Shown one piece after another: positions 27,740 to 36,438 of a DNA stretch of 64,000 nt. Both the position numbers and the translations under genes were made by a program. The first letter of the stretch is position 1, and the number at the start of each line of letters is the position of its first letter. Below the pieces are notes generated by a model that was not told the origin of the DNA, ran no database searches, and worked only from the letters and a program-made list of their open reading frames with translations. Origin of the DNA: Pseudomonas sp. AOB-7 (lineage in GTDB: Bacteria; Pseudomonadota; Gammaproteobacteria; Pseudomonadales; Pseudomonadaceae); the NCBI RefSeq assembly GCF_003696305.1, contig NZ_RFFK01000001.1:744001-808000 (forward strand), in the 5' to 3' direction.

Positions 27740-29053
27740 TCAGAACGCGTACTGCATGCGCATCACGAAAGCGTCGCCGTCGTCGTCACCCACGTTGTTG
27801 GTGATCTTGTCGGTCTCGGCCTTGACGTAGTTGGCGGCTACCTTGACCACGTCGTTGACGTACCAGTTGACGCCTACGGTGTGCAGCTTGGCCTTGGTGT
27901 CGCCCACTTCGCGGGTGGCGGTGGCCACGGTGACGTTGTCGTCTTCGACCTTGATGTTGTCGTAGCGGTAGAAGACTTCCCAGGCGCCGAGCTGCTTGTT
28001 CTCCGGCTTGATGCTGTCGAACTTCGCGCCGTCGAGCTTGTAGCCGCGCGATTCGCCGGTCAGGGTGTAGGCCAGCTGAGCGTAGTAACCGTTGGCTTCG
28101 ACGTCTTCAATACCGGCACGGTCGGCCTTCAGCTTGCGCGCCAGGTATTCGGCCTGAGCCGAGAACGGGCCCATGGCGTAGGCCAGTTCGGCACCCCAGG
28201 CCGCGTCGTTGTCGAAGTCGCCAGCCACGCCCTGGAAGCCGCCAAAGGTGGCGCGGTTGCCGTTGGTACCGGCGTCGTTGCCGCCGTTGGTGGACACGCC
28301 CCGCACGGTCAGACGCGGACGGATACGGCCGTCTGCGGCGACATCGTCGAGACCGCGGTTGGCGTAGTTCAGACCCAGGTGCAGGACATTGCCGGCCTCG
28401 GCCATCGGCGCGAACACGCCGCGCACGTTGAACTGTTTGACGCTCTCGCCGTCGGTGTCGTTGCTGTCCTTGGCGCTGACGCCACCGGACAGGAAGGCCA
28501 TGTTGCCCAGAACCGAGCTGGCCTGCACGCCCATGCCGTTCTCGTGGCCGTTGACCCAGTCGGCGATTTCATAGATGGCGGAACGCTCGATGGCGGTGAT
28601 CCACTTGGAGCTGGTGGCCTTCTCCAGACCGAAGTCCGGATCGAAGCGACCAAAGCGCAGGTTGACCGGGTTGAAGCCGGTGTAAGCAATCGACGCCTCG
28701 TCGAAGTAGCCGTCGTCGCTGTTGCCGGCGTTGTGGGCGAGGTCGTAGCTCAGCACATACTTCCAGTCCTTGTAGACGGTGCCACTGAGCTCCAGGAAGG
28801 CACGACGGAAGTAGGCGGCGTCGGCGTTGTTGCCGTTGCGGGTGTAGAAACCGTCGAAAGTGCCATAGTCGGCCTGCAAGCGGCCGCCGAGCTTGAAGCT
28901 GAACTCCTTGTCGGTAGTCGCTACTTCCAGGCCACCTTTGGTCTTGATCACGATATCGGCGCCGTCGGTGGTGACGGTGCCGGCGAAAGCCTGGGCGGAA
29001 ACGGCCAGGGCCAGGGCGCTGGCTGCGAAACCGGCGAAGTGCTTACGGATCAT
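27740..29053 (-). CDS. oprO: Phosphate/polyphosphate-selective porin, OprO type
   Basis: This 437-residue trimeric porin of the OprP/OprO family is for phosphate-starvation uptake of phosphate or pyro/polyphosphate. It has a signal peptide (about 1-24, ending AFA-G); the mature start [17 protein letters not shown] is nearly identical to P. aeruginosa OprP/OprO, and the barrel ends MRMQYAF. At mature position 62 it has Phe (RRAF) and at 114 Asp (GRFDPDFG). OprP has Tyr at both places while OprO has Phe and Asp, so selectivity should be OprO-like. GGGGA lies 9 bases before the ATG. A PhoB half-site is upstream and a terminator follows. Confidence 0.92.
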   Translation of the reverse strand: MIRKHFAGFAASALALAVSAQAFAGTVTTDGADIVIKTKGGLEVATTDKEFSFKLGGRLQADYGTFDGFYTRNGNNADAAYFRRAFLELSGTVYKDWKYVLSYDLAHNAGNSDDGYFDEASIAYTGFNPVNLRFGRFDPDFGLEKATSSKWITAIERSAIYEIADWVNGHENGMGVQASSVLGNMAFLSGGVSAKDSNDTDGESVKQFNVRGVFAPMAEAGNVLHLGLNYANRGLDDVAADGRIRPRLTVRGVSTNGGNDAGTNGNRATFGGFQGVAGDFDNDAAWGAELAYAMGPFSAQAEYLARKLKADRAGIEDVEANGYYAQLAYTLTGESRGYKLDGAKFDSIKPENKQLGAWEVFYRYDNIKVEDDNVTVATATREVGDTKAKLHTVGVNWYVNDVVKVAANYVKAETDKITNNVGDDDGDAFVMRMQYAF

Positions 29054-29156
29054 CGAGAAATTCCCCTGTTGGACTTTTAGTGTTGAAAACACCCGAGCGC
29101 AGGGCTCGTTCGTGCTGGGGGGAATCTTGGCGAGGGGTTATTTCAGCTCAGTTGCC

Positions 29157-29179
29157 AATATATAAAGATTTCATGACAG
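29157..29179 (-). promoter_or_regulatory. Possible PhoB half-site and -10 for the porin
   Basis: Read on the minus strand, CTGTCAT (complement of 29173-29179) matches one half of the Pho box exactly. The second half is poor. It is followed about 10 bases later by TATATATT, a -10-like element. The spacing fits PhoB-activated promoters. The start codon lies about 104 bases downstream. Confidence 0.45.
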
Positions 29180-29233
29180 CGGAACTTTTTTACTTCGATT
29201 CTCTATAAGCAGCGCAGCGCTCTGGCCCGCGGT

Positions 29234-29566
29234 TCAGGACGGCGCGAAGCGCGGCCCGAACAGGATGATGGCGGCGCCCGCCAGGCATAGCGCCGCGCCC
29301 AGCCAGTCGCTGGCCAGCGGCCGGGTCTTCTCGACCAGCGCCAGCCAGGCCAGCGAAGCGACTATATAGACCCCGCCGTAGGCGGCGTAGGCACGCCCGG
29401 CGAACGCCGCCTCGACCCGCGTCAGGATCAGCGCGAACAGCGCCAGGCTGAGCAGCCCGGGCACTATCCACCAGGCGCTGCGGTCGAGCCGCAGCCACAT
29501 CCAGAAGGCGTAGCAGCCGGCGATCTCCAGCAGTGCGGCGAGCAGGAACCACAGGTAGTTGAGCAC
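29234..29566 (-). CDS. YnfA family membrane protein
   Basis: This 110-residue inner-membrane protein of the YnfA (UPF0060) family is related to small multidrug-resistance transporters. Four hydrophobic helices are visible, with the signatures [15 protein letters not shown] and [22 protein letters not shown]. It starts at GTG (VLNYLWF) with an excellent GAGGAGG 5-6 bases upstream. It lies 10 bases after a conserved hypothetical gene, so the two may be co-expressed. The physiological substrate is unknown. Confidence 0.9.
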   Translation of the reverse strand: MLNYLWFLLAALLEIAGCYAFWMWLRLDRSAWWIVPGLLSLALFALILTRVEAAFAGRAYAAYGGVYIVASLAWLALVEKTRPLASDWLGAALCLAGAAIILFGPRFAPS

Positions 29567-29576
29567 GTTCGCCTCC

Positions 29577-30005
29577 TCAGCCGCGCAGCATGCCTTCGCG
29601 TTCCCAGGCGCAACGCACGCGCAGGGCGCCCTCCTGGGGGCTGTGAAAGCCGCTGTCGGATTCCCAGCGGAAGGTGTGCACGCCATTGAGCTCGGTTTCC
29701 AGGTGCACCACCGCACTGGCCCAGTACAGGCGCTTGAGCAGCGCCTCGAAGGCCTCGATCCACAGGTTCCACTCGTACTCCACCGCGCCGTAGCTGGCGC
29801 CGAAGTGGATCACCTGGGTCTGGTACAGGCCGGCGCCGGGCTGCTCGCAGAAGGAGAACATCTCGCGGCCGAGGAAGGGCCAGAGGTCGCCGGCCGGCAG
29901 TTCGGCCAGCACGCCGTGGTTGGTTTCGCGGCGCAGGCGACGCAGCTCGGGGTCATCCGAGGGCCAGTCGCGGATGCAGCCATAGACGATGGATTCGGAC
30001 TCCAC
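29577..30005 (-). CDS. Conserved hypothetical protein
   Basis: I do not recognise this 142-residue soluble protein. It has no signal peptide or membrane segment, contains a ferredoxin-like alternation ([26 protein letters not shown]), many aromatic residues and no obvious catalytic motif. It starts at GTG with GGAG 7 bases upstream. Base composition and codon use look like its neighbours, so it appears to be a real resident gene. It is followed directly by the YnfA gene. Confidence 0.65.
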   Translation of the reverse strand: MESESIVYGCIRDWPSDDPELRRLRRETNHGVLAELPAGDLWPFLGREMFSFCEQPGAGLYQTQVIHFGASYGAVEYEWNLWIEAFEALLKRLYWASAVVHLETELNGVHTFRWESDSGFHSPQEGALRVRCAWEREGMLRG

Positions 30006-30079
30006 ACCGGCACTCCAGGAAAAACAGACCGCCTTCTAACACAGCCCCGGCGGGCAAGAAAGGAACTGGCGCGAATTCT

Positions 30080-31240
30080 TCACCGCTGGCGCCGCTGGCT
30101 GCGCCCGAGCAGCCAGGCGATCAGCGTCATCAGCAGGGCCAGGCCGGTGAGCGCGGCGAACGGCAGGCGGTAACTGCCGGACAGGTCGCGCGCCAGGCCG
30201 GTGAGTATCGGCGTCATGCAGGCCAGGCCGTAGCCGGTGAACAGCATCATCGCGGTCCAGCGGCTGACCGCCAGCGGCGAGCCGGCCTCGTACAGCGGCA
30301 GCACCAGCGACAGGGCGAAGGAGCCGCCGAGACCGAAGCCGATCAGCACCGCCCAGAGCTCGGGGACCACGCTCGGGGCAAAGCTGATCATCGCCAGGCT
30401 CAGGCTGCTCAGCACGCCGCAAGCCAGCAGCAGCGAGTAGCGGGCATCGAAGCGCTGCGCCAGCCAGGGCAGCAGGAAGGAGCTGGGCAAGCCCATCAGC
30501 ATCGAGAGGCTGAGCAGCGAGTTGCTGCGCAGCAGGCTCAGCCCGGCCTCGTGGTAGCGCGCCACCACCCAGGTGGCCAGGGCATAGAACAGCCCGGCCT
30601 GCAGGGCGAAGAAACAGCTGATCAGCCAGGCGCGCGGCTGCCGCCAGGGCAGACCGCCCTCCGGCGCTTCGCCGGCGCCGAGCTGGTTGGGCAGGCACAG
30701 CCAGAGCAGCACGCCGAGCAGCGCCGGCAGCGCCCAGACCGCCAGGCCGAGGTGCCAGGCATCGCCGAACAGCGCGGTGGCCGGCGCGGTGAGCACCGCG
30801 CCGGCGGCGCCGCCGATGGCCATGCCGAGGGAATACCAGCCCACCACACGGCCCATCTGCCCGGCGAAATAGCGCTTGATGAAACCCGACAGCAGCGGCC
30901 CGGCCACCGCGATGGCGGCGCCGAGGGCGATGGCGCTGGCGATCAGCACCGCACTCTGGTGCGCCGCCAGACGCGCCAGCAGGGCCAGGGCGATCAGCGC
31001 CATGCACAGTACGATGGTGCGCTCCAGCCCCCAGCGCAGCGCCAGGCGCGGCGCCAGCGGGGCGAGCAGGCCCATGCACAGCACCGGCAGCGCGGTGGTC
31101 AGGCTGATGAAGCTGCGGCTCAGCGACAGCTCGGCGGCGATCCGCTCGATCAGCGGGGCGAGGGAGGTGATGCCGGGGCGCAGGTTGATCGCCGCCAGCA
31201 CCAGGGCCACCAGCAGCAGGGCCCGAGGGACTGGTTTCAC
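30080..31240 (-). CDS. MFS transporter, CynX/NimT type
   Basis: This 386-residue major facilitator protein has twelve hydrophobic segments. The N-terminus LLLVALVLAAINLRPGITSLAPLIERI is characteristic of the CynX/NimT (cyanate/2-nitroimidazole) group, as is WRQPRAWLISCFFALQAGLFYALATW at TM7. It starts at GTG, with only a weak site (GGAT). Substrate cannot be assigned; members include cyanate and nitroimidazole transporters. The neighbouring genes give no hint. Confidence 0.85.
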   Translation of the reverse strand: MKPVPRALLLVALVLAAINLRPGITSLAPLIERIAAELSLSRSFISLTTALPVLCMGLLAPLAPRLALRWGLERTIVLCMALIALALLARLAAHQSAVLIASAIALGAAIAVAGPLLSGFIKRYFAGQMGRVVGWYSLGMAIGGAAGAVLTAPATALFGDAWHLGLAVWALPALLGVLLWLCLPNQLGAGEAPEGGLPWRQPRAWLISCFFALQAGLFYALATWVVARYHEAGLSLLRSNSLLSLSMLMGLPSSFLLPWLAQRFDARYSLLLACGVLSSLSLAMISFAPSVVPELWAVLIGFGLGGSFALSLVLPLYEAGSPLAVSRWTAMMLFTGYGLACMTPILTGLARDLSGSYRLPFAALTGLALLMTLIAWLLGRSQRRQR

Positions 31241-31340
31241 GGATTATCCAAGGTCAGAACGGCAGGCAGGCCGGATCGGCCACCCTACCCCCGCAGGCCC
31301 GCTCGGGCAAGCCTGCAGCGGCAATTAACTGACCTTTCGG

Positions 31341-32153
31341 TCAACCCGCCGGCTTGGCCTTGCCGCGCATCTTGTCGGCCATGTTGGCCATCTCGTCGTA
31401 GAGCGCCTGCGGGTTCTTCTGCTTGAGCGCCCAGGCCATGCGGCCCATCTCGTGCGGCAGGATCATGAAGCTGCCCTTGGCCAGCTCGGCGTGGATGTAC
31501 TCGGCGATATCCGCCGCACTGATCGGCGAGCTTTCCAGCAGCTTGCCGACCTGCGCCTTCATCGCCGGGGTCGGACCGCGGAAGGAGTCCAGCAGGTTGG
31601 TCTGGAAGAACGACGGGCAAACCACGTGCACGCCGATCTCCTGCTGACGCAGCTCGATCAGCAGGCTTTCCGACAGCGCCACCACGCCGGCCTTGGCCAC
31701 GTTGTAGTTGCTCATCGCCGGCCCCTGCATCAGCGCCGCCATCGAGGCGATGTTGACGATCTTGCCCTTGCTCTGCTCCAGCAACGGCAGGAAGGCCTTG
31801 CAGCCCTTGACCACGCCCATCAGGTTGATCGCGATCTGCCAGTCCCAGTCCTCCAGCGACAGCTCGCTGAAGAAGCCGCCGGACGCCACCCCGGCGTTGT
31901 TGACGATGATGTCGATGCCGCCGAACTGCTCTTCGCAGGCCTGCGCCAACGCGGTCAGCTGGCTGTAGTCGCGCACGTCGCAGCGGCGGGTGAAACCGTC
32001 GCCGCCGGCCTCGCGCACCAGCTTGAGGGTCTCGGCCAGGCCGGCCTCGTTGACGTCGGCCAGGGCCAGACGCCAGCCATCGCGCGCCCAGCGCAGGGCG
32101 ATCTCGCGCCCCAGGCCGGAACCGGCGCCAGTAATCATCATGCGGTTTTGCAT
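31341..32153 (-). CDS. Short-chain dehydrogenase/reductase
   Basis: This classical SDR of 270 residues has MMITGAGSGLGREIALRW as cofactor site, ADVNE after strand 2 (NAD-type acidic residue), NNAGVASGG, and catalytic Tyr-x-x-x-Lys in SNYNVAKAG. The C-terminal helix (ALKQKNPQALYDEMANMADKM) is an extension seen in several Pseudomonas SDRs. AAGGCAGG precedes the ATG. It differs clearly from the SDR at 8436. The substrate is unknown. Confidence 0.88.
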   Translation of the reverse strand: MQNRMMITGAGSGLGREIALRWARDGWRLALADVNEAGLAETLKLVREAGGDGFTRRCDVRDYSQLTALAQACEEQFGGIDIIVNNAGVASGGFFSELSLEDWDWQIAINLMGVVKGCKAFLPLLEQSKGKIVNIASMAALMQGPAMSNYNVAKAGVVALSESLLIELRQQEIGVHVVCPSFFQTNLLDSFRGPTPAMKAQVGKLLESSPISAADIAEYIHAELAKGSFMILPHEMGRMAWALKQKNPQALYDEMANMADKMRGKAKPAG

Positions 32154-32260
32154 AGCGGGCCTGCCTTTTCAATGTCCGGTTGGAATGGCTGGCAGTGTAG
32201 CGAAGGAAATAGTGCCGCCTGCCCTTCATCAGGCTTATGAATAGGCAGGGCAAATCGGCG

Positions 32261-32629
32261 CTACGGCCTGCGTCTCCAGCGCCACAGCAGCCAGCCGTAC
32301 ACCGCGCCGTTGACCAGCAGCACCAGTGCGCCGAGCCACAGCTGGATCTGCGGCGTCAGTCCGGCCGGGTAGATCAGCGGGATCAGGTAGTGTTCGACGA
32401 AGCCGCCGTCGTAACCGGCCTGCCCCGCCGCGCGGCGCAACTGGTTCTCCCAGGGCGTCAGCGGGCACAGCAGGTGGCACAACTCCACCACCGCGCCCCA
32501 GGCCACTGCCGGCAGGTGCAGCCAGACCAGGCGCGGCCAACGCAGCAGCAACAGGCCGCCGCCCAGCACGAAGAGGATAAAGGCCAGGTGCAGCAGCACC
32601 AGCGCATCGGCGGCCAGGCGCAGCAGCAT
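32261..32629 (-). CDS. DUF2784 membrane protein
   Basis: This 122-residue protein has three to four predicted membrane helices and the DUF2784 pattern: ADALVLLHLAFILFVLGGG, then VVELCHLLCPLTPWENQLRRAAGQAGYDGGFVEHYL and a final helix. The conserved CPLTPWEN loop is diagnostic. Function is unknown. I chose the ATG at 32629, which begins at the first helix; longer forms would add an unconserved Gly/Ala-rich leader. Confidence 0.86.
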   Translation of the reverse strand: MLLRLAADALVLLHLAFILFVLGGGLLLLRWPRLVWLHLPAVAWGAVVELCHLLCPLTPWENQLRRAAGQAGYDGGFVEHYLIPLIYPAGLTPQIQLWLGALVLLVNGAVYGWLLWRWRRRP

Positions 32630-32881
32630 CAGTTCACCACCCGCGGCGGCGGCGCCGTGGTGGAGCCAGGGCGATCGCGGACCGGCATGCAACAACCTCC
32701 TGTCAATGGCGCGCGCCTCTTTGGCAGGGCGCGGCGCCGCGAGACAAATAGAGCAAAACCCTCAATAACATCCCGCTCATGCACTTCGACTATCGAAGCC
32801 ATGCACAGCCCGCATTTCCCCCGGCTGCACAGGGGGACTAGCCTTGCTCTCGACGCGAAACGATTCTCATCGAGGTGCAGC

Positions 32882-33103
32882 ATGCTCAAGACCCTGACCT
32901 TCACCATCATGCACTTCTGCATCGCCTTCGGCGTGGCCTACGCGCTGACCGGCAGCGTCGCGGTCAGCGGCCTGGTGGCGGCGGTCGAGCCGCTGTGCAA
33001 CTCGGTGGGCTTCTACTTCCACGAGAAGTTCTGGGCGCACCTGGAGGCGAAGAAGCGCGAGTCGGCCATTCCCAGGCATGCCTGGCTGCATCACCACGTC
33101 TGA
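32882..33103 (+). CDS. DUF2061 membrane protein
   Basis: This 73-residue protein of the DUF2061 family has two hydrophobic helices (TFTIMHFCIAFGVAYALTGS and VSGLVAAVEPLCNSVGFYFHEKFW) and a His-rich tail HAWLHHHV. It begins MLKTLTF at 32882, with GAGGTG upstream. Function is unknown; similar small proteins are common in Pseudomonas. The final His cluster might bind metal, which is speculation. Confidence 0.85.
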   Translation: MLKTLTFTIMHFCIAFGVAYALTGSVAVSGLVAAVEPLCNSVGFYFHEKFWAHLEAKKRESAIPRHAWLHHHV

Positions 33104-33166
33104 TCGGCGACTTGCCAGAGCCCTGGGCACCCGCGGCATACTCGGCAGCATCCACAAGGAGCCGCC

Positions 33167-33655
33167 ATGTCCAAGCTGAGCCTGCGCCCCGCGCAACCCG
33201 CCGATATTTCGCTGATTCTCGACTTCATCCAGGAACTGGCCGAGTACGAACGGCTCAGCCACCAGGTGGTCGCCGATCCGCTGCAGATGACCGAACACCT
33301 GTTCGGCCCGCGCCCCTTCGCCGAAGTGCTGATCGGCGAGGTGGACGGCGAGGCCGCCGGCTTCGCCCTGTTCTTCCACAACTACTCCACCTTCCTCGGC
33401 CGTCCCGGACTGTATCTGGAAGACCTCTACGTGCGTCCCGCCGCCCGCGGCGCCGGCCTCGGCAAGGCGCTGCTGGCCGAGCTGGCACGCCTGGCGGTGA
33501 GTCGCGGCTGCGGCCGCCTGGAGTGGTCGGTGCTGGACTGGAACACGCCGGCCATCGGCTTCTACGAAGGCCTGGGAGCCACGCCGCAGGACGACTGGAC
33601 CGTCTACCGGCTGACCGGCGAGGCGCTGGACGCGCTGGCCGGACAGCCTCGATAA
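33167..33655 (+). CDS. GNAT family N-acetyltransferase
   Basis: The 162-residue GNAT enzyme transfers an acetyl group from acetyl-CoA. The CoA-binding motif A is RPAARGAGLGKALLAELA, preceded by the typical strand YLEDLYV; motif B is NTPAIGFYEGLGA. The overall pattern (EYERLSHQVVADP, FFHNYSTFLGRPGLYLEDLYV) is that of diamine/spermidine-type acetyltransferases, but the acceptor is not proven. AAGGAG lies 7 bases before the ATG. Confidence 0.9.
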   Translation: MSKLSLRPAQPADISLILDFIQELAEYERLSHQVVADPLQMTEHLFGPRPFAEVLIGEVDGEAAGFALFFHNYSTFLGRPGLYLEDLYVRPAARGAGLGKALLAELARLAVSRGCGRLEWSVLDWNTPAIGFYEGLGATPQDDWTVYRLTGEALDALAGQPR

Positions 33656-33742
33656 ACGGCGGTTCTGGCACTTTGCCCCAGCTATTGCTGTCATAAGCGG
33701 GCTGTTCAATCGAGACGTTCTCTTCCTAAAAGGGACTTGCAC

Positions 33743-35041
33743 ATGCCCAGCCTTGCCCGACTCGCCGCCCTGCTCGGCGGCCTGGTCTTCTGTGCGTCCG
33801 CCGCAGCGGCGGACGTGGACGCCGAAAGCTACGGCTTTCCGCTGGCCAACCCGTTCGAGGCGACCATCGCCACCACCCCGCCGCAGCTGCGCCCGGCGTT
33901 GCCCGCCGACGACGCCATCGACCAGCGCGACTACGCCGTGCGCATCCGTCCGGATCGCGAGTTCGAGCTGCTGAAGAACTTCTGGCCGGTGACCAAGCTG
34001 CAGTACCGCCTGGCCCAGCAGAAGGGCCGTGCGCCGCTGATCTTCATCATCGCCGGCACCGGTGCGCACTATTCCAGCGGCACCCCGGAATACCTGAAGA
34101 AGCTGTTCTACGGCGCCGGCTTCCATGTGGTGCAGCTGTCGTCGCCGACCAGCTACGACTTCATGGCCGCCGCCTCGCGCTTCGCCACCCCGGGCTACAC
34201 CCCGGACGATGCCGACGACCTGTACCGCGCCATGCAGGCGGTGCGCGCCCAGCACCCCAAGCTCGAGGTCAGCGAGTTCCACCTCACCGGCTACAGCCTC
34301 GGCGGCCTGCACGCCGCCTTCGTCAGCCAGCTCGACGAAACCCGCCGCGCCTTCGACTTCAAGCGCGTGCTGCTGCTCAACCCGCCGGTCAACCTCTACA
34401 CCTCGATCACCAACCTCGACCGCCTGGTGCAGACCCAGGTCGAGGGTATCGACAACAGCACCAACTTCTACGACCTGGTGCTCGGCAAGCTGACCCGCTA
34501 CTTCAACGAGAAGGGTTACCTGGATATCAACGAGGCCATGCTCTACGACTTCCAGCAGTCCAAGGAGAAGCTCTCCGACGAGCAGATGGCCATGCTCATC
34601 GGCACGGTATTCCGCTTCGCCGCCGCCGACATAGTGTTCAGCTCGGACCTGCTCAACCGCCGCGGCCTGATCACCCCGCAGGGCTATCGCATCAGCGAGG
34701 GCACCAGCCTCACCCCCTTCTTCCAGCTGGCGCTGCGCTGCGACTTCGACTGCTACATCGCCGAACAGCTGGTGCCGATGTGGCGCGCCCGCTACGACGG
34801 CGGCAGCCTCAACCAGCTGATCGATGCGGCCAGCCTCTATGCGCTGGAGGACTACCTCAAGGGCAGCGACAAGGTGGCGGTGATGCACAACGCCGACGAC
34901 CTGATCCTCGGCCCCGGCGACATTGGCTTCCTGCGCCGCGCCTTCGGCGAGCGCCTGACCCTGTACCCGCGCGGCGGGCACTGCGGCAACCTCAACTACC
35001 GCGTCAACAGCGACGCCATGCTGGAGTTCTTCCGTGGCTAA
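33743..35041 (+). CDS. Exported alpha/beta-hydrolase-like protein
   Basis: This 432-residue protein has a signal peptide (about 1-23, ending AAA-D) and an alpha/beta-hydrolase core: strand PLIFIIAGTGAHYSSGTP, nucleophile elbow GYSLGGLHAAF (Ser185), and late NADDLILGP and RGGHCGNLNY supplying the likely acid and His. I start at ATG with GGGA 8 bases upstream rather than the TTG 6 bases earlier. Its last 8 bases overlap the MlaA-like gene, so the two proteins are made together and may act on the same envelope lipids. The substrate is unknown. Confidence 0.83.
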   Translation: MPSLARLAALLGGLVFCASAAAADVDAESYGFPLANPFEATIATTPPQLRPALPADDAIDQRDYAVRIRPDREFELLKNFWPVTKLQYRLAQQKGRAPLIFIIAGTGAHYSSGTPEYLKKLFYGAGFHVVQLSSPTSYDFMAAASRFATPGYTPDDADDLYRAMQAVRAQHPKLEVSEFHLTGYSLGGLHAAFVSQLDETRRAFDFKRVLLLNPPVNLYTSITNLDRLVQTQVEGIDNSTNFYDLVLGKLTRYFNEKGYLDINEAMLYDFQQSKEKLSDEQMAMLIGTVFRFAAADIVFSSDLLNRRGLITPQGYRISEGTSLTPFFQLALRCDFDCYIAEQLVPMWRARYDGGSLNQLIDAASLYALEDYLKGSDKVAVMHNADDLILGPGDIGFLRRAFGERLTLYPRGGHCGNLNYRVNSDAMLEFFRG

Positions 35042-35801
35042 GCACTGGATTCTGATCGCCCTGCTGTTGGGCAGCGGGCCGGCCTTGGCCGAACACCACG
35101 CCGACCCCGACGGCTTCACCAACCCGCTGCAGCACCTGCGTTTCAACCCGGGGCTGGATCAGCAGGAGTTCGAACGCGCCTCCAACGACGCCCTGCAGGT
35201 GTACGACCCGCTGGAGTCGTGGAACCGCCGCGTCTACCACTTCAACTACCGCTTCGATCAGTGGGTGTTCCTGCCGCTGGTGGACGGCTACCGCTACGTC
35301 ACCCCGAACCTGGTGGAAAGCGGCATCCACAACTTCTTCAGCAACCTCGGCGAAGTGCCGACCCTGGCCAACAGCCTGCTGCAGCTCAAGGGCCAGCGGG
35401 CGATGAACAGCACCGCGCGGCTGCTGTTCAACACCATCCTCGGCATCGGCGGCATCTGGGACCCGGCCAGCCGGATGGGCCTGCCCCGGCTGCGCGAAGA
35501 CTTCGGCCAGACCCTCGGCCACTACGGCATGCCGGCCGGCCCCTACCTGATGCTGCCGCTGCTCGGCCCCTCCAACCTGCGCGACACCGGCGGGCTGGTG
35601 GCGGACTACAGCCTGGAAAGCGCGGTCAACTACCTCGACGTGGCCGACGCCAGCAGCCGCAACCCCGGCATCACGGCGCTGCGCGCGGTGGACGAGCGGG
35701 CGCACACCAGCTTCCGCTACGGCCAGCTCAACTCGCCGTTCGAGTACGAGAAGCTGCGCTACTTCTATCACGAGTCGCGCAAGCTGAAGATTGCCGAATG
35801 A
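35034..35801 (+). CDS. MlaA/VacJ family protein without lipobox Cys
   Basis: This 255-residue member of the MlaA (VacJ) family removes phospholipids from the outer leaflet of the outer membrane. Family marks include VYDPLESWNRRVYHFNYRFDQWV, NFFSNLGEVPTLANSLLQ, and GHYGMPAGPYLMLPLLGPSNLRDTGG. It has a cleavable signal (about 1-19, ending ALA-E) but no cysteine there, unlike true MlaA lipoproteins. The start is GTG at 35034, inside the end of the hydrolase gene. This is probably a paralogue of the main MlaA; no mlaBCDEF is in the window. Confidence 0.9.
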   Translation: MAKHWILIALLLGSGPALAEHHADPDGFTNPLQHLRFNPGLDQQEFERASNDALQVYDPLESWNRRVYHFNYRFDQWVFLPLVDGYRYVTPNLVESGIHNFFSNLGEVPTLANSLLQLKGQRAMNSTARLLFNTILGIGGIWDPASRMGLPRLREDFGQTLGHYGMPAGPYLMLPLLGPSNLRDTGGLVADYSLESAVNYLDVADASSRNPGITALRAVDERAHTSFRYGQLNSPFEYEKLRYFYHESRKLKIAE

Positions 35802-35892
35802 CAGGCCGCCGAGCAGCGGGATAAACCCGTTGACCGCGGGGCCGCCCCGCGGTTTTAAGCTGACGGCCTCTCGCCAGCAGAAGGAGTGCAGC

Positions 35893-36336
35893 ATGCGCGT
35901 CGCCCAACTGGCCAAGGCCGCCGCCGTCAGCGGCGATACCGTGCGCCACTACACCGACCTCGGCCTGCTCAAACCGCGGCGCGATCCGCACAACGGCTAC
36001 CAGCTTTACGCCACCGAGGACCTCAAGCGCCTGCGCTTTATCGCCCGCGCTCGCCGCCTGGGCTTCAGCCTCAAGGACGTGCAGGCCATCCTCGCCCGCG
36101 CCGACAGCGGCGCCGAGCCCTGCGCCGAGGTGCGCGAACTGCTCGGCGAGCGCCTGCACGCGCTCGAGGCGCATATCGCCGAATGCCAGCGCCTGGCCGG
36201 GGTGATGCAGCGCGCCCTCGCCGACTGGGCCGCGCGGCCGCAATGCGCGGCCGACGGCCAGGCCATCTGCCAGCTGATCGAGGATTTCGAACTGCCCGGC
36301 GAAAGCCGCCCGGCCAGCCCCTGCCCCGCCCACTGA
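35893..36336 (+). CDS. MerR-family metal-type regulator
   Basis: This 147-residue MerR-family activator has an N-terminal winged helix-turn-helix (MRVAQLAKAAAVSGDTVRHYTDLGLL), the dimer coiled coil, and cysteines at 77, 98, 118 and 126. Cys77 and the 118/126 pair fall where CadR/PbrR/ZntR-type sensors hold their metal ligands, so a divalent-metal signal is likely. AAGGAG precedes the ATG. No efflux pump or metallochaperone is adjacent, which is unusual for this group; the pirin gene is next on the same strand. Confidence 0.85.
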   Translation: MRVAQLAKAAAVSGDTVRHYTDLGLLKPRRDPHNGYQLYATEDLKRLRFIARARRLGFSLKDVQAILARADSGAEPCAEVRELLGERLHALEAHIAECQRLAGVMQRALADWAARPQCAADGQAICQLIEDFELPGESRPASPCPAH

Positions 36337-36349
36337 AACATCGAACAGA

Positions 36350-36386
36350 TCGATCAATAGCCCGCAAAACTTGCGCTATTTGATCG
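36350..36386. promoter_or_regulatory. Inverted repeat upstream of pirin
   Basis: TCGATCAATAGC (from 36350) and GCTATTTGATCGA (36374-36386) form an inverted repeat with a one-base bulge and a 12-base centre. It lies about 50-90 bases before the pirin start and just after the MerR stop codon. It could be an operator for the pirin gene or a weak hairpin of the merR transcript; there is no T run. Confidence 0.5.
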
Positions 36387-36438
36387 ACAAGATCGGCGTA
36401 GCATGATCTCCATCGCCTCGACCGACGGAGTCCACACC

